From: Salinicola endophyticus
Lineage (GTDB): Bacteria; Pseudomonadota; Gammaproteobacteria; Pseudomonadales; Halomonadaceae
Length of the DNA stretch: 64,000 nt
Direction: 5' to 3'
NCBI RefSeq assembly: GCF_040536835.1
Contig: NZ_CP159578.1
Coordinates: 1,364,001-1,428,000 of the forward strand
The notes under the pieces were generated by a model. The model worked only from the letters and a program-made list of their open reading frames with translations. It did no database searches and had not been told where the DNA came from. Positions 18,101-26,505 of the stretch are shown in pieces (the stretch's first letter is position 1; each line of letters opens with the position of its first letter). The translations under genes were made by a program, and so were the position numbers.

Positions 18101-18129
18101 AAAAAGCCCCGCACTGGGCGGGGCTTTTT
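18101..18129 (-). terminator. Rho-independent terminator after the M23 peptidase gene
   Basis: Stem GCCCCGC with GGCGGGGC, flanked by an A run on one side and a T run on the other. It lies 55 bases past the stop of the M23 peptidase gene on the minus strand. Confidence 0.9.
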
Positions 18130-18183
18130 CGAGGCAGGGCTTTTCTGGTATTGGCCATCAGTCTTGTGTTGGCCACCGACTGA

Positions 18184-19881
18184 TCAGATGTTGTCGTCGC
18201 CGCGCTGGGTCTTCTGCGGGTTGACCTGGGCGATGGCCGGTTCGTCGCCGTTGCCCTGATCGAGCTTGGCCAGCAGGTTTTCCGACTGACGCTTGAAGGC
18301 GGCCAGCGCCTTGCCGGTCAGCTTCTGCGAATCCGGCAGCTTCACGCGCATGGCGTCGACCTGGCGGTTGTTGACCAGGATCTCGTAGTGCAGGTGCGGC
18401 CCGGTGGTGCGTCCGGTATTGCCGGAGAGCGCGATTTCCTGACCCATCTTGACCCGGTCGCCGGGCTTCACCAGCGCCTTGCTCAGGTGCAGGTAGCGGG
18501 TGACGTAGCCGTTGTCGTGACGGATCACGATGTACCTGCCGGCGAGCGGATGGTTGACCACCTTTTCGACCCGGCCGTCGGCGGGGGCATCGATCGGGGT
18601 GCCGCTACGCATGGCAAAGTCTGTGCCCTTGTGCGGGCTGATTCGACCGGTGACCGGATGATGTCGGCGCAGGTTGAACGGCGAGCTGATCCGGTAGTGA
18701 CCCTGGAAGGGGTAGCGATCGAAAGCGGGATCGAGGCCGTTGCCGTCCGGGGTATAGAAGTGGTCGTCGGCGCTGTTGCGCACCACGGTCAGATCCATGC
18801 GCTGGCCTTCGTACTTGGCGGCGAGGATCTTGGAGTCCAGCGACTGGCCGTCGATCATGTCGGATTCGACCAGCACCTGGAAGTGATCGCCGGCGCGGGC
18901 GTCGCGGCGGAAATCGAGCTTCTTCGAGAGCACGTGAGTCAGTTCGGAGACCTCGGCACTGGAGAGCCCGGTGGACTGCGCCGAGAGCGCGAAGGAGCCG
19001 CTGACAGTACCGCTGAACATGCGCTGGGTGGCCTCGCCGGCTTTCTCGATCGGCGAGTAGGCGAACTCGGCGGTCTCGCTGTCACGCTCGATCAGATAGC
19101 CGTCGCGGGGGTTCTTCATCACCCGCAGGGCCAGTAGCTGGCCGTTCTCGTCGAGCTTGTAATCGAAGGTACGACCGACGCGCCAGCGGGTCAGCACCTT
19201 CTTGTCCGGTACCGCGCCGAGGATCTGGGTCACGTCGCTGTATGCCAGCCCCAGGGTGCGCTCGGCGGTCAGGGCAAAGGAGTCGCCCGGCTGGATGGTG
19301 TAGCTCTGCCACTCCGGTACGTACTGCTCATGCGAAGCGATCTCGCTGCCGAGCTCGGGATTGCCGCTGGGATCGAGCGCCCCATCGGAAGTCCAGTCCT
19401 CGTAGGAGGTGCCGCCGATATCGTCGTCGCTGTCGCTGTCGGCGGCGAAATCATGGCCGCTGGCGCCCAGCGCCAGAGCCGACTTGAGGGCCGTGGCGGC
19501 GAGCAGCGGGGTGGCGGGAGCGGTGGTCGAGCCGGTGCCGGTCGCGGCCGGGGTGCTGGCTGCGGGGATATCCTCGCTGGCCTGCGCCTGGGGAATCAGA
19601 TCGACGTCCATCACTTCCAGCGGCTTCAACTGCGCCAGTGGAATATCATCGGAAAGACGCTGGAGCGTCGAAGGACCGTCCGCAGGATCATGATCGCCAG
19701 CCGAGGCGATGATCGACTGCGAAATCGTGGCGGTCGAGGCGACGGGAATCGGTGTCTGCGCGGTGTCGGCGTGGTCGAAGACGCCGATGATCTTTTGCGT
19801 ACCCAGCACGGTGACCATGGTGGCGACCGGAAGCAGCAACACTTTATGAGTGCGGGGTAGCGAATGGAAAATTCGCAGCAT
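18184..19881 (-). CDS. mepM: M23 family murein DD-endopeptidase (MepM/YebA-like)
   Basis: Peptidoglycan endopeptidase that cuts crosslinks so new wall material can be inserted. The 565-residue protein starts with a positively charged segment and one hydrophobic helix (residues 13-27), likely a membrane anchor. Residues 45-185 are low-complexity. A LysM/OapA-like domain (IQPGDSFALTAERTLGL) comes next. The C-terminal LytM domain has zinc ligands His417 and Asp421 (HKGTDF) and His498 in the HLH motif (496-498). Active-site residues are intact. Upstream is a long AT-richer region, so it is probably monocistronic. Confidence 0.88.
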   Translation of the reverse strand: MLRIFHSLPRTHKVLLLPVATMVTVLGTQKIIGVFDHADTAQTPIPVASTATISQSIIASAGDHDPADGPSTLQRLSDDIPLAQLKPLEVMDVDLIPQAQASEDIPAASTPAATGTGSTTAPATPLLAATALKSALALGASGHDFAADSDSDDDIGGTSYEDWTSDGALDPSGNPELGSEIASHEQYVPEWQSYTIQPGDSFALTAERTLGLAYSDVTQILGAVPDKKVLTRWRVGRTFDYKLDENGQLLALRVMKNPRDGYLIERDSETAEFAYSPIEKAGEATQRMFSGTVSGSFALSAQSTGLSSAEVSELTHVLSKKLDFRRDARAGDHFQVLVESDMIDGQSLDSKILAAKYEGQRMDLTVVRNSADDHFYTPDGNGLDPAFDRYPFQGHYRISSPFNLRRHHPVTGRISPHKGTDFAMRSGTPIDAPADGRVEKVVNHPLAGRYIVIRHDNGYVTRYLHLSKALVKPGDRVKMGQEIALSGNTGRTTGPHLHYEILVNNRQVDAMRVKLPDSQKLTGKALAAFKRQSENLLAKLDQGNGDEPAIAQVNPQKTQRGDDNI

Positions 19882-20352
19882 GAAGGTGAAGGCCCGAGTA
19901 AAAAAGGTGACAAACTAATATAAAGGCTCGGGAACCATACCCCATGGGGGTATTAATTGCCTAGTCTGTATTAATGTACAGCATCGGATCCCAGACGCCA
20001 TGGGACGCGGAGAAGAGTGCCCCGGTGTCAAGCAGATGTTTTGCAGCCTAACTTTCCAGGCCCGGAATAGCCCCGCTTTGCGCAGCGATTTGCACTAATA
20101 TGGTGCAATAAAAACGTCGCTATTTCGCGCCAATGGTGCCGCGTAAAACCCTTGTATCAGTTTTCGATGACACCGAAAAATCTCTGCCGGGAAGTGCTGG
20201 AAGGGCTCGTCCGATACGGATGCCCGCGGCCACAGTGTACGGGCCGAATGGCCGCGCGCAATGGGTTTCTCGATGCCTGTGACGAGGTAAACTGGTGGGG
20301 GCGCGGCTTCCCTGCCCGGGCCCATGAGCGTTTTTCAGCCGGAGATGAGCGC
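19882..20352. promoter_or_regulatory. 471-base intergenic region with divergent promoters
   Basis: AT-richer than its neighbours. It must carry the promoters for the M23 gene (minus) and the LysR gene (plus). An NtrC-type palindrome lies at 20091-20107. A GG-N10-GC arrangement at 20263-20276, preceded by T as in a sigma-54 -24 box, is a weak candidate promoter. In-frame extensions of the LysR gene into this region lack family similarity. Confidence 0.5.
20091..20107. promoter_or_regulatory. NtrC-like binding site
   Basis: The 17-base palindrome has TGCAC and GTGCA arms and fits the NtrC consensus TGCACC-N5-GGTGCA at 11 of 12 fixed positions. It lies 246 bases before the LysR start. Confidence 0.55.
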
Positions 20353-21315
20353 ATGCCGAGAGTGACCTTGCTGCAGTGGCAGATGCTGGCGGCAGTGGCC
20401 GACCATGGCGGGTTCGCCAAGGCGGCGGAGGCGATCCACAAGAGCCCTTCGACGCTCAACCATGCGATTCACAAGATCGAGGAGCAGCTGGGTGTGCGGC
20501 TGTTCGAGCCCAAGGGGCGCCAGGTGGTGCTGACCGAGGCCGGGGAGATGCTGCTGCGCCGCGCGCGCCAGCTGATCGAGAACGCGGCGCTGCTCGAAGA
20601 TGTCGCCGAGCGCCTCGCCGGCGGCCTCGAGGCGGAGATCACGCTGGCGGTGGATCAGATCTTTCCCGGCTGCGCGCTGGCCGAGGCGCTGACCCGCTTC
20701 TCGGCAGCCTATCCCCACGTGCGCGTGCAGCTGCACGAGACCGTGCTCAACGGCGCTGTCGAAATGCTGTACGAGTCGCGCGCCGACCTGATCATTTCGG
20801 GCTTCAGCCCGCAGGGCTTTCTGGGGCAGCCGCTGGTGGACATTCCGTTCATCGCCGTGGCTCACCCCGAGCATCCGTTGCACAGCCTGGGGCGGGCGCT
20901 CGATCTGCGTGATCTGGAAGGCCATCGCCAGTTGGTGGTGCGTGACTCCGCCGTACGCCACCGGCTGGACGCCGGCTGGCTGAAGGCCGAGCAGCGCTGG
21001 ACTCTCTCGCATCTCTCTACCTCCATCGACATGCTCGAGCGTGGGCTGGGCTTTGCCTGGGTGCCGCAGACGCGTATCCAGGCGGCGCTCGACGGCGGCC
21101 GGCTGAAGGCGCTGCCGCTGCGGGTCGGTGGTATCCGCTATGCCTCGCTGCAGATCGTCCACCGCGATATCGATGGCGCCGGCCCGGCGACTCAGGCCCT
21201 GGCCCAGGCGCTGATCGAGGCGACCGTCACCAGCTGCCGCGACGCCGAGCAGTTACTACTGCAGGAGGACGCGGGGGCGCACCAGGTGCCGCTGGCCGAC
21301 CAGACTGCGCATTAA
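20353..21315 (+). CDS. LysR-family transcriptional regulator
   Basis: A 320-residue LTTR. The winged helix-turn-helix is at residues 4-63 (WQMLAAVADHGGFAKAAEAI, then STLNHAIHKIEEQLG), followed by a periplasmic-binding-like effector domain from about residue 90. The start at 20353 (MPRVTLLQW) places the HTH at the usual distance from the N-terminus. Its target is unknown; the nearest downstream gene is a glutathionyl-hydroquinone reductase on the same strand, and an NtrC-like site lies upstream. It does not resemble Nac closely enough to name. Confidence 0.88.
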   Translation: MPRVTLLQWQMLAAVADHGGFAKAAEAIHKSPSTLNHAIHKIEEQLGVRLFEPKGRQVVLTEAGEMLLRRARQLIENAALLEDVAERLAGGLEAEITLAVDQIFPGCALAEALTRFSAAYPHVRVQLHETVLNGAVEMLYESRADLIISGFSPQGFLGQPLVDIPFIAVAHPEHPLHSLGRALDLRDLEGHRQLVVRDSAVRHRLDAGWLKAEQRWTLSHLSTSIDMLERGLGFAWVPQTRIQAALDGGRLKALPLRVGGIRYASLQIVHRDIDGAGPATQALAQALIEATVTSCRDAEQLLLQEDAGAHQVPLADQTAH

Positions 21316-21451
21316 GGTTCGTCTGCGCCGAACGGTGGCAGCGAATTTATCCGCTCGATATTCGATTCCGGCCCTCTATGCTGAAGGCGAATCATGCTTA
21401 AAGCGAATCGCGTGCGCGGCGCGCCGGGAATATCGAAACAGGGAGAGACGC

Positions 21452-22456
21452 ATGGGCCTGTTGGTCAACGGTGAATGGCAGGACAAGTGGTACGACACCC
21501 AGAGCCACGGCGGAGAGTTCGTGCGCGAATCCGCCAAACTGCGCGACTGGGTCACGGCCGACGGTGAAGCGGGGCCGGATGGGCAGCCGGGGGTGCCCGC
21601 CGAGGCCGGGCGCTTCCATCTCTATGTCTCGCTGGCCTGCCCCTGGGCCCACCGGGCGCTGATCATGCGTAAGCTCAAGGGTCTCGATGATCTGATCGGG
21701 GTGTCCCACACCAGTCCGCTGATGCTCGACCAGGGCTGGTCCTATCACCGCGACGAAGGGTCCAGCGGCGATGCCGTCAATGGGGTCGAGTACCATCATC
21801 AGCTCTATACCCTGACCGAGCCGCGCTATACCGGACGGGTCACCGTACCTGCGCTGTGGGACAAGCAGCAGGGTCGGATTCTCAACAACGAGTCGGCGGA
21901 GCTGGTGCGCATGTTCGACTCGGCCTTCGACGGGCTCACCGGCAATCGGCTCGAGTTCTATCCGGAGGATCTGCGCGAGGTGATCGATGCGGTCAATGCC
22001 GACGTCTACGACAACGTCAACAATGGCGTCTACAAGACCGGCTTCGCCACCGAGCAGGCGGTCTACGAGAAGCATTACGAGGCGCTGTTCGCTTGCCTCG
22101 ACCGGCTCGAGGCGCGTCTCGCCGAGCAGCGCTATCTGGCCGGCGCCTGGCTGACCGAGGCCGACATTCGCCTGTTCACCACGCTGATCCGCTTCGATGC
22201 GGTCTACTTCGGCCACTTCAAGTGCAACCGGCGGCGGATCGAGGACTACCCGCAGCTCGCCAACTATCTGCGCGAACTCTATCAGTGGCCGGGTATCGCC
22301 GAGACGGTCGACTTCGACCACATCAAGCGCCACTACTATTACAGTCACGATACCATCAATCCGACGCGCATCGTGCCGCGGGGGCCGCAGCTGGATCTCG
22401 AGCGCCCCCATGACCGCGAGCGGCTGGAGGGGCACGGTATCCGCGAACGCGCCTGA
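21452..22456 (+). CDS. yqjG: Glutathionyl-hydroquinone reductase (YqjG/ECM4-type glutathione transferase)
   Basis: Reduces glutathionyl-hydroquinones to hydroquinones using glutathione (Xi-class GST). The 334-residue protein has the catalytic Cys63 in the class motif CPWAHR. The C-terminal helical domain carries the conserved DIRLFTTLIRFDAVYFGHFK segment and YPQLANYLRELY. RBS GGGAGAGA lies just before the ATG at 21452. Length and motifs match E. coli YqjG. Confidence 0.93.
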   Translation: MGLLVNGEWQDKWYDTQSHGGEFVRESAKLRDWVTADGEAGPDGQPGVPAEAGRFHLYVSLACPWAHRALIMRKLKGLDDLIGVSHTSPLMLDQGWSYHRDEGSSGDAVNGVEYHHQLYTLTEPRYTGRVTVPALWDKQQGRILNNESAELVRMFDSAFDGLTGNRLEFYPEDLREVIDAVNADVYDNVNNGVYKTGFATEQAVYEKHYEALFACLDRLEARLAEQRYLAGAWLTEADIRLFTTLIRFDAVYFGHFKCNRRRIEDYPQLANYLRELYQWPGIAETVDFDHIKRHYYYSHDTINPTRIVPRGPQLDLERPHDRERLEGHGIRERA

Positions 22457-22485
22457 TACCGCGCTAGCGAGTCAGGTGTGGCGTA

Positions 22486-22977
22486 TTACCTATGGCGCCG
22501 CAACCAGCGGTCCAGCGCATTGGCGAACTCACGCCGCTCGGCGTCGCCGTAGGCGTCGGGGCCGCGGGTCTGCTCGCCGCTGGCGCGCAGCGTCTCCAGG
22601 AAGTCGCGCATCTGTACCTTGGCTCGCACGTTGTCGGCACTCAGTGGCTCTCCACGGGTGGTCATGACATCGGCGCCGCGCTCGATCACCTCCTGGGCCA
22701 GCGGCAGATCGCTGGTGATCACCAGATCGCCGGGGCGTACCGAGGCCGCGATCAGGTCGTCGGCGGCATCGAATCCGTGGGCCACGCTACGCGCCTTGAC
22801 CCAGACCGAGGGCGGCAGCGGCAGGGCGTGGTTGGCGACCATCCAGGTTTGGGTGCGGGTGCGCTCGGCGGCGCGCAGTATGATCTCGCGGGCTGCCCGC
22901 GGGCAGGCGTCGGCATCGACCCACAGGGTCACGGCGGATGTCTCGTCCGCGCGCTCTTCGGGTATCTCTTGGATCAT
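22486..22977 (-). CDS. yaiI: YaiI/YqxD family protein (UPF0178, DUF188)
   Basis: A 163-residue protein with the family start LWVDADACP (Asp and Cys conserved), then VKARSVAHGFDAADD and VITSDLPLAQEVI. The fold is PIN-like and the function is unknown. The start at 22977 has AGGAGA upstream; longer in-frame starts reach the 13-base tandem repeat and are not credible. Confidence 0.88.
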   Translation of the reverse strand: MIQEIPEERADETSAVTLWVDADACPRAAREIILRAAERTRTQTWMVANHALPLPPSVWVKARSVAHGFDAADDLIAASVRPGDLVITSDLPLAQEVIERGADVMTTRGEPLSADNVRAKVQMRDFLETLRASGEQTRGPDAYGDAERREFANALDRWLRRHR

Positions 22978-23517
22978 CGGCGCTTCTCCTGGAGCCGGGT
23001 GACGGGCAGCTGCGATTCTAGCGGTGATAGGCCGCGCACTCACCTCTCGATGACACCTCTCGATGGCACCTCTCGATGACAAGGCGCCGCAGAAGAAGCC
23101 GTAGAAGAAAGAGGGGGGGTAGAAGAAAGAGAGGTGATGTAGGAAATTTACGATCATGGTGGAGGTGGCGCTTCACCCATGGTATAGTTGCGCTTCCTCG
23201 CATGTGTTGACCCCACCATCCTGCCGATATGTCTGCAATCCACGCCATCGACCCGTGAGTCGATGCCACTACCGGACGTATCTCGTGTACGACGCACGGC
23301 GCAAGCCGACTTCTGCGTCCGGATGCAACGATGGCGCGCTTTTATCGATCGATGACTCTCACGATCGGGCGCAGCAAGGTCGCCACAGACGTCTCCGACT
23401 CCGGCACTCGCGCCGGCTCGGTGACAATGCCAGGTGCGACCGGTGTTGGTCGGGCCACAAGCCCGCGGCACCATGACATTTTCGCCGGTACCTCCACCGG
23501 CCACTCCAAGGTGTGAA
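22978..23517. promoter_or_regulatory. Long leader region upstream of deaD
   Basis: A 540-base gap between divergent yaiI and deaD. It holds a 13-base tandem repeat (23041-23079), a purine-rich stretch near 23090-23145, and a candidate -10 hexamer TATAGT at 23183-23188. If that promoter is used, the deaD mRNA has a leader of about 325 bases. deaD/csdA genes in enterobacteria are known for very long cold-responsive leaders, so a similar control is plausible. Confidence 0.5.
23041..23079. repeat. 13-base tandem repeat, three copies
   Basis: CACCTCTCGATGA, CACCTCTCGATGG and CACCTCTCGATGA follow one another without spacers, with a single mismatch. They lie in the yaiI/deaD intergenic region. Confidence 0.9.
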
Positions 23518-25233
23518 ATGACCTCGACTGTAGTTGCGACGCCAAGCTTTGGCGATCTGGCGCTATTGCCGGAAGTACTCTCTGCCCTCGATACCCTGGG
23601 CTACGAAACACCATCCCCGATCCAGTCGCAGACCATCCCTGCGCTGCTGGACGGCCGCGACGTGCTGGGCCAGGCCCAGACCGGCACCGGCAAGACCGCT
23701 GCTTTCGCGCTGCCGCTCTTGAGCCGTATCGAGCTCGAGCGGCGTGAACCTCAGGTGCTGGTACTGGCACCGACCCGCGAGCTGGCCCAGCAGGTGGCCG
23801 TCTCGTTCTCCAAGTACGGTCAGAATCTGAAAGGTCTCGAGATCGCCACCCTGTGTGGCGGTCAGGAGTACCGTGAGCAGCTGAGCGCACTCAAGCGCGG
23901 CGCTCAAGTGGTGGTCGGCACGCCGGGCCGGATCATCGATCACCTGGATCGTGGCAGCCTCAAGCTGGAAGGGCTTTCCGCCCTGGTGCTCGACGAAGCC
24001 GACGAAATGCTGCGCATGGGCTTCATCGACGACGTCAAGCGCGTGGTCGCCGATGCCCCCAGCGACTCCCAGCGGGTGTTCTTCTCGGCCACCCTGCCGA
24101 GCGAGATCGAGCGTATCGTCAACCGCTATCTGGTCGATCCGGTCAAGGTGGCGATCGAATCCAAGGTCAGCACCGGCGAGAACATCGAGCAGCGTGTGGT
24201 CCGGGTCGAAGGCCCGAGCAAGCTCGAAGCGCTGGCGCGTATCCTCGAAGTCGAGCCGGTCGATGCCGCGATCGTCTTCGTGCGCACCCGTGCCGCCTGC
24301 ACCACGCTGGTCGAGCAGCTGACCGCGCGCGGCGTCAACGCCGCCGGCCTCTCCGGCGACCTCGACCAGAGCCTGCGCGAGCGCACCATCACCCGTCTCA
24401 AGCGCGCCAAGGTCGACGTGCTGGTGGCCACCGACGTGGCGGCGCGTGGCCTCGACGTGCCGCGTATCACCCACGTGGTCAACTACGATCTGCCGCAGGA
24501 TTCGGAAGCCTACATCCACCGTATCGGGCGTACCGGCCGTGCCGGCCGTGACGGCGTGGCGATCACCTTCGCCGGCGGCCGCGAAACGCGCAAGGTGCGC
24601 TGGGTCGAGCAGGCCACCGGCCAGCCGATGACCGAGATGCCGCTGCCCGACGAGAACGCCATCCGCGCCCATCGCGACGACCGCTTCAGTGCGCGTCTGC
24701 TCGAGATGCTCGAAGCCGGTGCCGGCCAGCAGCGTGAGCTGATCGAGAAGCTGGTCGCAGAGGGTCACGACCCCATCGATCTGGCCGCCGCCATGGCGAC
24801 CCTGGCACGCGCCGGTGAAGCCCCGATCGGGCGTATCACCGCCGGCCCTGCGCGCCGCGACAACCCGCGTGACGGTGGCCGCGATGCCGGCCGCGAGCGG
24901 GGCCCGCGCCGCCGCGACAGTGCCCCGCGTGAAGGCATGACCCGCTATCGTGTGTCGGTCGGCCATAAAGATGGCGTCAAGCCCGGCCAGCTGGTCGGTG
25001 CGCTGGCCAACGAAGGCGGTATCGAAGGCGCCCGGATCGGTCGTATCGACATCCGCAACGCCTTCTCGGTGGTCGAGCTGCCCAGCGGCCTGCCCAGCAC
25101 CATTCTGGCCAAGATGGCACGTGCTCGGGTCGCCGGTCGCTCGCTGGAGATCGCCGAAGATCAGGGCGCGCCGGAGCGTGCACCGCGCCGCCGTAACGAC
25201 GGCGATGCGCCGATGCGCCGCTCGCGCGCCTGA
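23518..25233 (+). CDS. deaD: ATP-dependent DEAD-box RNA helicase DeaD/CsdA
   Basis: RNA helicase for ribosome assembly and mRNA decay, typically cold-induced. The 571-residue protein has the Q motif near residue 33 (PSPIQSQ), Walker A AQTGTGKT, VLDEADEML, SATLP and HRIGRTGRAGRDG. The C-terminal half has a dimerisation region, an arginine-rich linker (residues 450-475) and a DbpA-type RNA-binding domain (YRVSVGHKDGVKPGQLVGA). The start at 23518 (MTSTVVATPSF) is preferred; the upstream extension is unrelated to the family. A terminator lies 22 bases after the stop. Confidence 0.95.
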   Translation: MTSTVVATPSFGDLALLPEVLSALDTLGYETPSPIQSQTIPALLDGRDVLGQAQTGTGKTAAFALPLLSRIELERREPQVLVLAPTRELAQQVAVSFSKYGQNLKGLEIATLCGGQEYREQLSALKRGAQVVVGTPGRIIDHLDRGSLKLEGLSALVLDEADEMLRMGFIDDVKRVVADAPSDSQRVFFSATLPSEIERIVNRYLVDPVKVAIESKVSTGENIEQRVVRVEGPSKLEALARILEVEPVDAAIVFVRTRAACTTLVEQLTARGVNAAGLSGDLDQSLRERTITRLKRAKVDVLVATDVAARGLDVPRITHVVNYDLPQDSEAYIHRIGRTGRAGRDGVAITFAGGRETRKVRWVEQATGQPMTEMPLPDENAIRAHRDDRFSARLLEMLEAGAGQQRELIEKLVAEGHDPIDLAAAMATLARAGEAPIGRITAGPARRDNPRDGGRDAGRERGPRRRDSAPREGMTRYRVSVGHKDGVKPGQLVGALANEGGIEGARIGRIDIRNAFSVVELPSGLPSTILAKMARARVAGRSLEIAEDQGAPERAPRRRNDGDAPMRRSRA

Positions 25234-25254
25234 TCGTAGGCACTGCCGGTCCCA

Positions 25255-25285
25255 CGCCGCCCCTGATCTCAGGGGCGGCGTTTTT
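25255..25285 (+). terminator. Rho-independent terminator after deaD
   Basis: CGCCGCCCCT (25255-25264) pairs perfectly with AGGGGCGGCG (25271-25280), followed by five T. Confidence 0.93.
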
Positions 25286-25462
25286 GTGTGCGCGCCCCGC
25301 ACATTTGCGGGGTAGTCGTCGCCGAGCCTCGCGCCCGCCGCCACCGGCTTTGGCCATGGTCGGACAGCGACCAATGATCATGGTGTGCAATAATCGTTTC
25401 TGTTCGCTGAATCGAGACAGGTGTCGCGCCAGCGCGGTGTGCCCCGATGGCTGAGGAACGAT

Positions 25463-26443
25463 ATGGTCAAGACGCTCAAGGACCAGCTCTACCAGGCGCT
25501 GCTGCGCAGCATGGCCAGCGGTCATCTCGAGCCCGGTCTGGTGCTGCTGGAGAGCAATATCGCCGAGATCTTCGGCATGAGCCGCTCGCCGGTACGCCAG
25601 ACTCTGGCGCGGCTGCACGACGAAGGGGCGATCAGCCGCTTCGAAGGGCGCGGCTACGTGGTCGGCGGCGAGCCGAGCGAGGTGGTGCGACGCTCGCTCA
25701 CTGCGGCCGACTTCCGTGCCGCCGGCGGGCTTGCCTCGGTCAAGCGTACCGAGTCGTGGCGTGCACTGGCCGAACGGGTCGAGCACGACGTGGTGCTCGG
25801 GTCGATGAAGGGCCGGCTGGAGCTCAACGAGCTGGAGCTCTCGCGTACGCTCGACGTCAGTCGCAGCGTGACCCACCGCATTCTGCTGCAGTTGCAGTCC
25901 CTCGGCGTGGTGGCCAAGGTCAAGTATTCGAGCTGGAACGTGGTGCCGCTGGATAGTGACCGGCTGCACCAGCTCTACGAGGCACGCCGCCTGCTCGAGC
26001 CGTTCATGATCGGCAAGGCGTGCACGCGTATCGGGGCACAGGATGTCGAGCGCTATCTGCAGCGGCTGGCCCAGGCCGAGCGGCGCTATCCGCATATCGA
26101 CCCGGGGCGGCTGGATGCGTTGGAGCAGGATCTGCACCATGACGCCCTGATCCACGGTGCCAACGACGAGCTGCTGTCGATGCTGCAGCGTACGCGGCCG
26201 ATCCTGCTGATCAGCAAGCACCTGCTGGGGGGCGAGATCGCACTACCGCCGGGGGACCCCTTCTTCGCGGCCCACCGCCAGGTGTTCGAGGCGCTGGCGG
26301 CGGGGCAGGCGGCACGTGCCAGTCAGGCGTTGAGCGACCATCTGGCCTGCTCCGAGTCACTGGTGCAGGCGCGGCTGGTCAACTTTCAGCGTGATGGCGA
26401 TATTCGCATTCCTGCCTATCTGCGCTGGCTCAGCCGCTGCTGA
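25463..26443 (+). CDS. GntR-family regulator with two winged-helix domains and an FCD-like domain
   Basis: A 326-residue transcription factor. The first GntR helix-turn-helix spans about residues 5-65 (GLVLLESNIAEIFGMSRSPV). A second HTH-like segment spans about 100-160 (ELELSRTLDVSRSVTHRILL), and the C-terminal all-helical effector domain begins near residue 165 (EARRLLEPFMIG). Normal FadR-subfamily proteins have one HTH and 220-260 residues. The ATG at 25463 has GAGGAACG just upstream; a GTG at 25421 would add 14 residues. It converges with the fucD-dctPQM operon and is a candidate regulator of it. Confidence 0.8.
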   Translation: MVKTLKDQLYQALLRSMASGHLEPGLVLLESNIAEIFGMSRSPVRQTLARLHDEGAISRFEGRGYVVGGEPSEVVRRSLTAADFRAAGGLASVKRTESWRALAERVEHDVVLGSMKGRLELNELELSRTLDVSRSVTHRILLQLQSLGVVAKVKYSSWNVVPLDSDRLHQLYEARRLLEPFMIGKACTRIGAQDVERYLQRLAQAERRYPHIDPGRLDALEQDLHHDALIHGANDELLSMLQRTRPILLISKHLLGGEIALPPGDPFFAAHRQVFEALAAGQAARASQALSDHLACSESLVQARLVNFQRDGDIRIPAYLRWLSRC

Positions 26444-26505
26444 GCCGCGGCAATCACGTTATCCGGTGGCACGCCCAGGCCATCGAACCGTCAGCCATCG
26501 CCCAG

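Noticed and set aside
20152..20352. N-terminal extension of the LysR gene
   Set aside because: The added 67 residues lack similarity to LysR proteins, which start within a few residues of the HTH. The region holds the promoter and NtrC-like site.
23041..23079. CRISPR-like array
   Set aside because: The three 13-base units are directly adjacent with no spacers and there are no cas genes; it is a simple tandem repeat.
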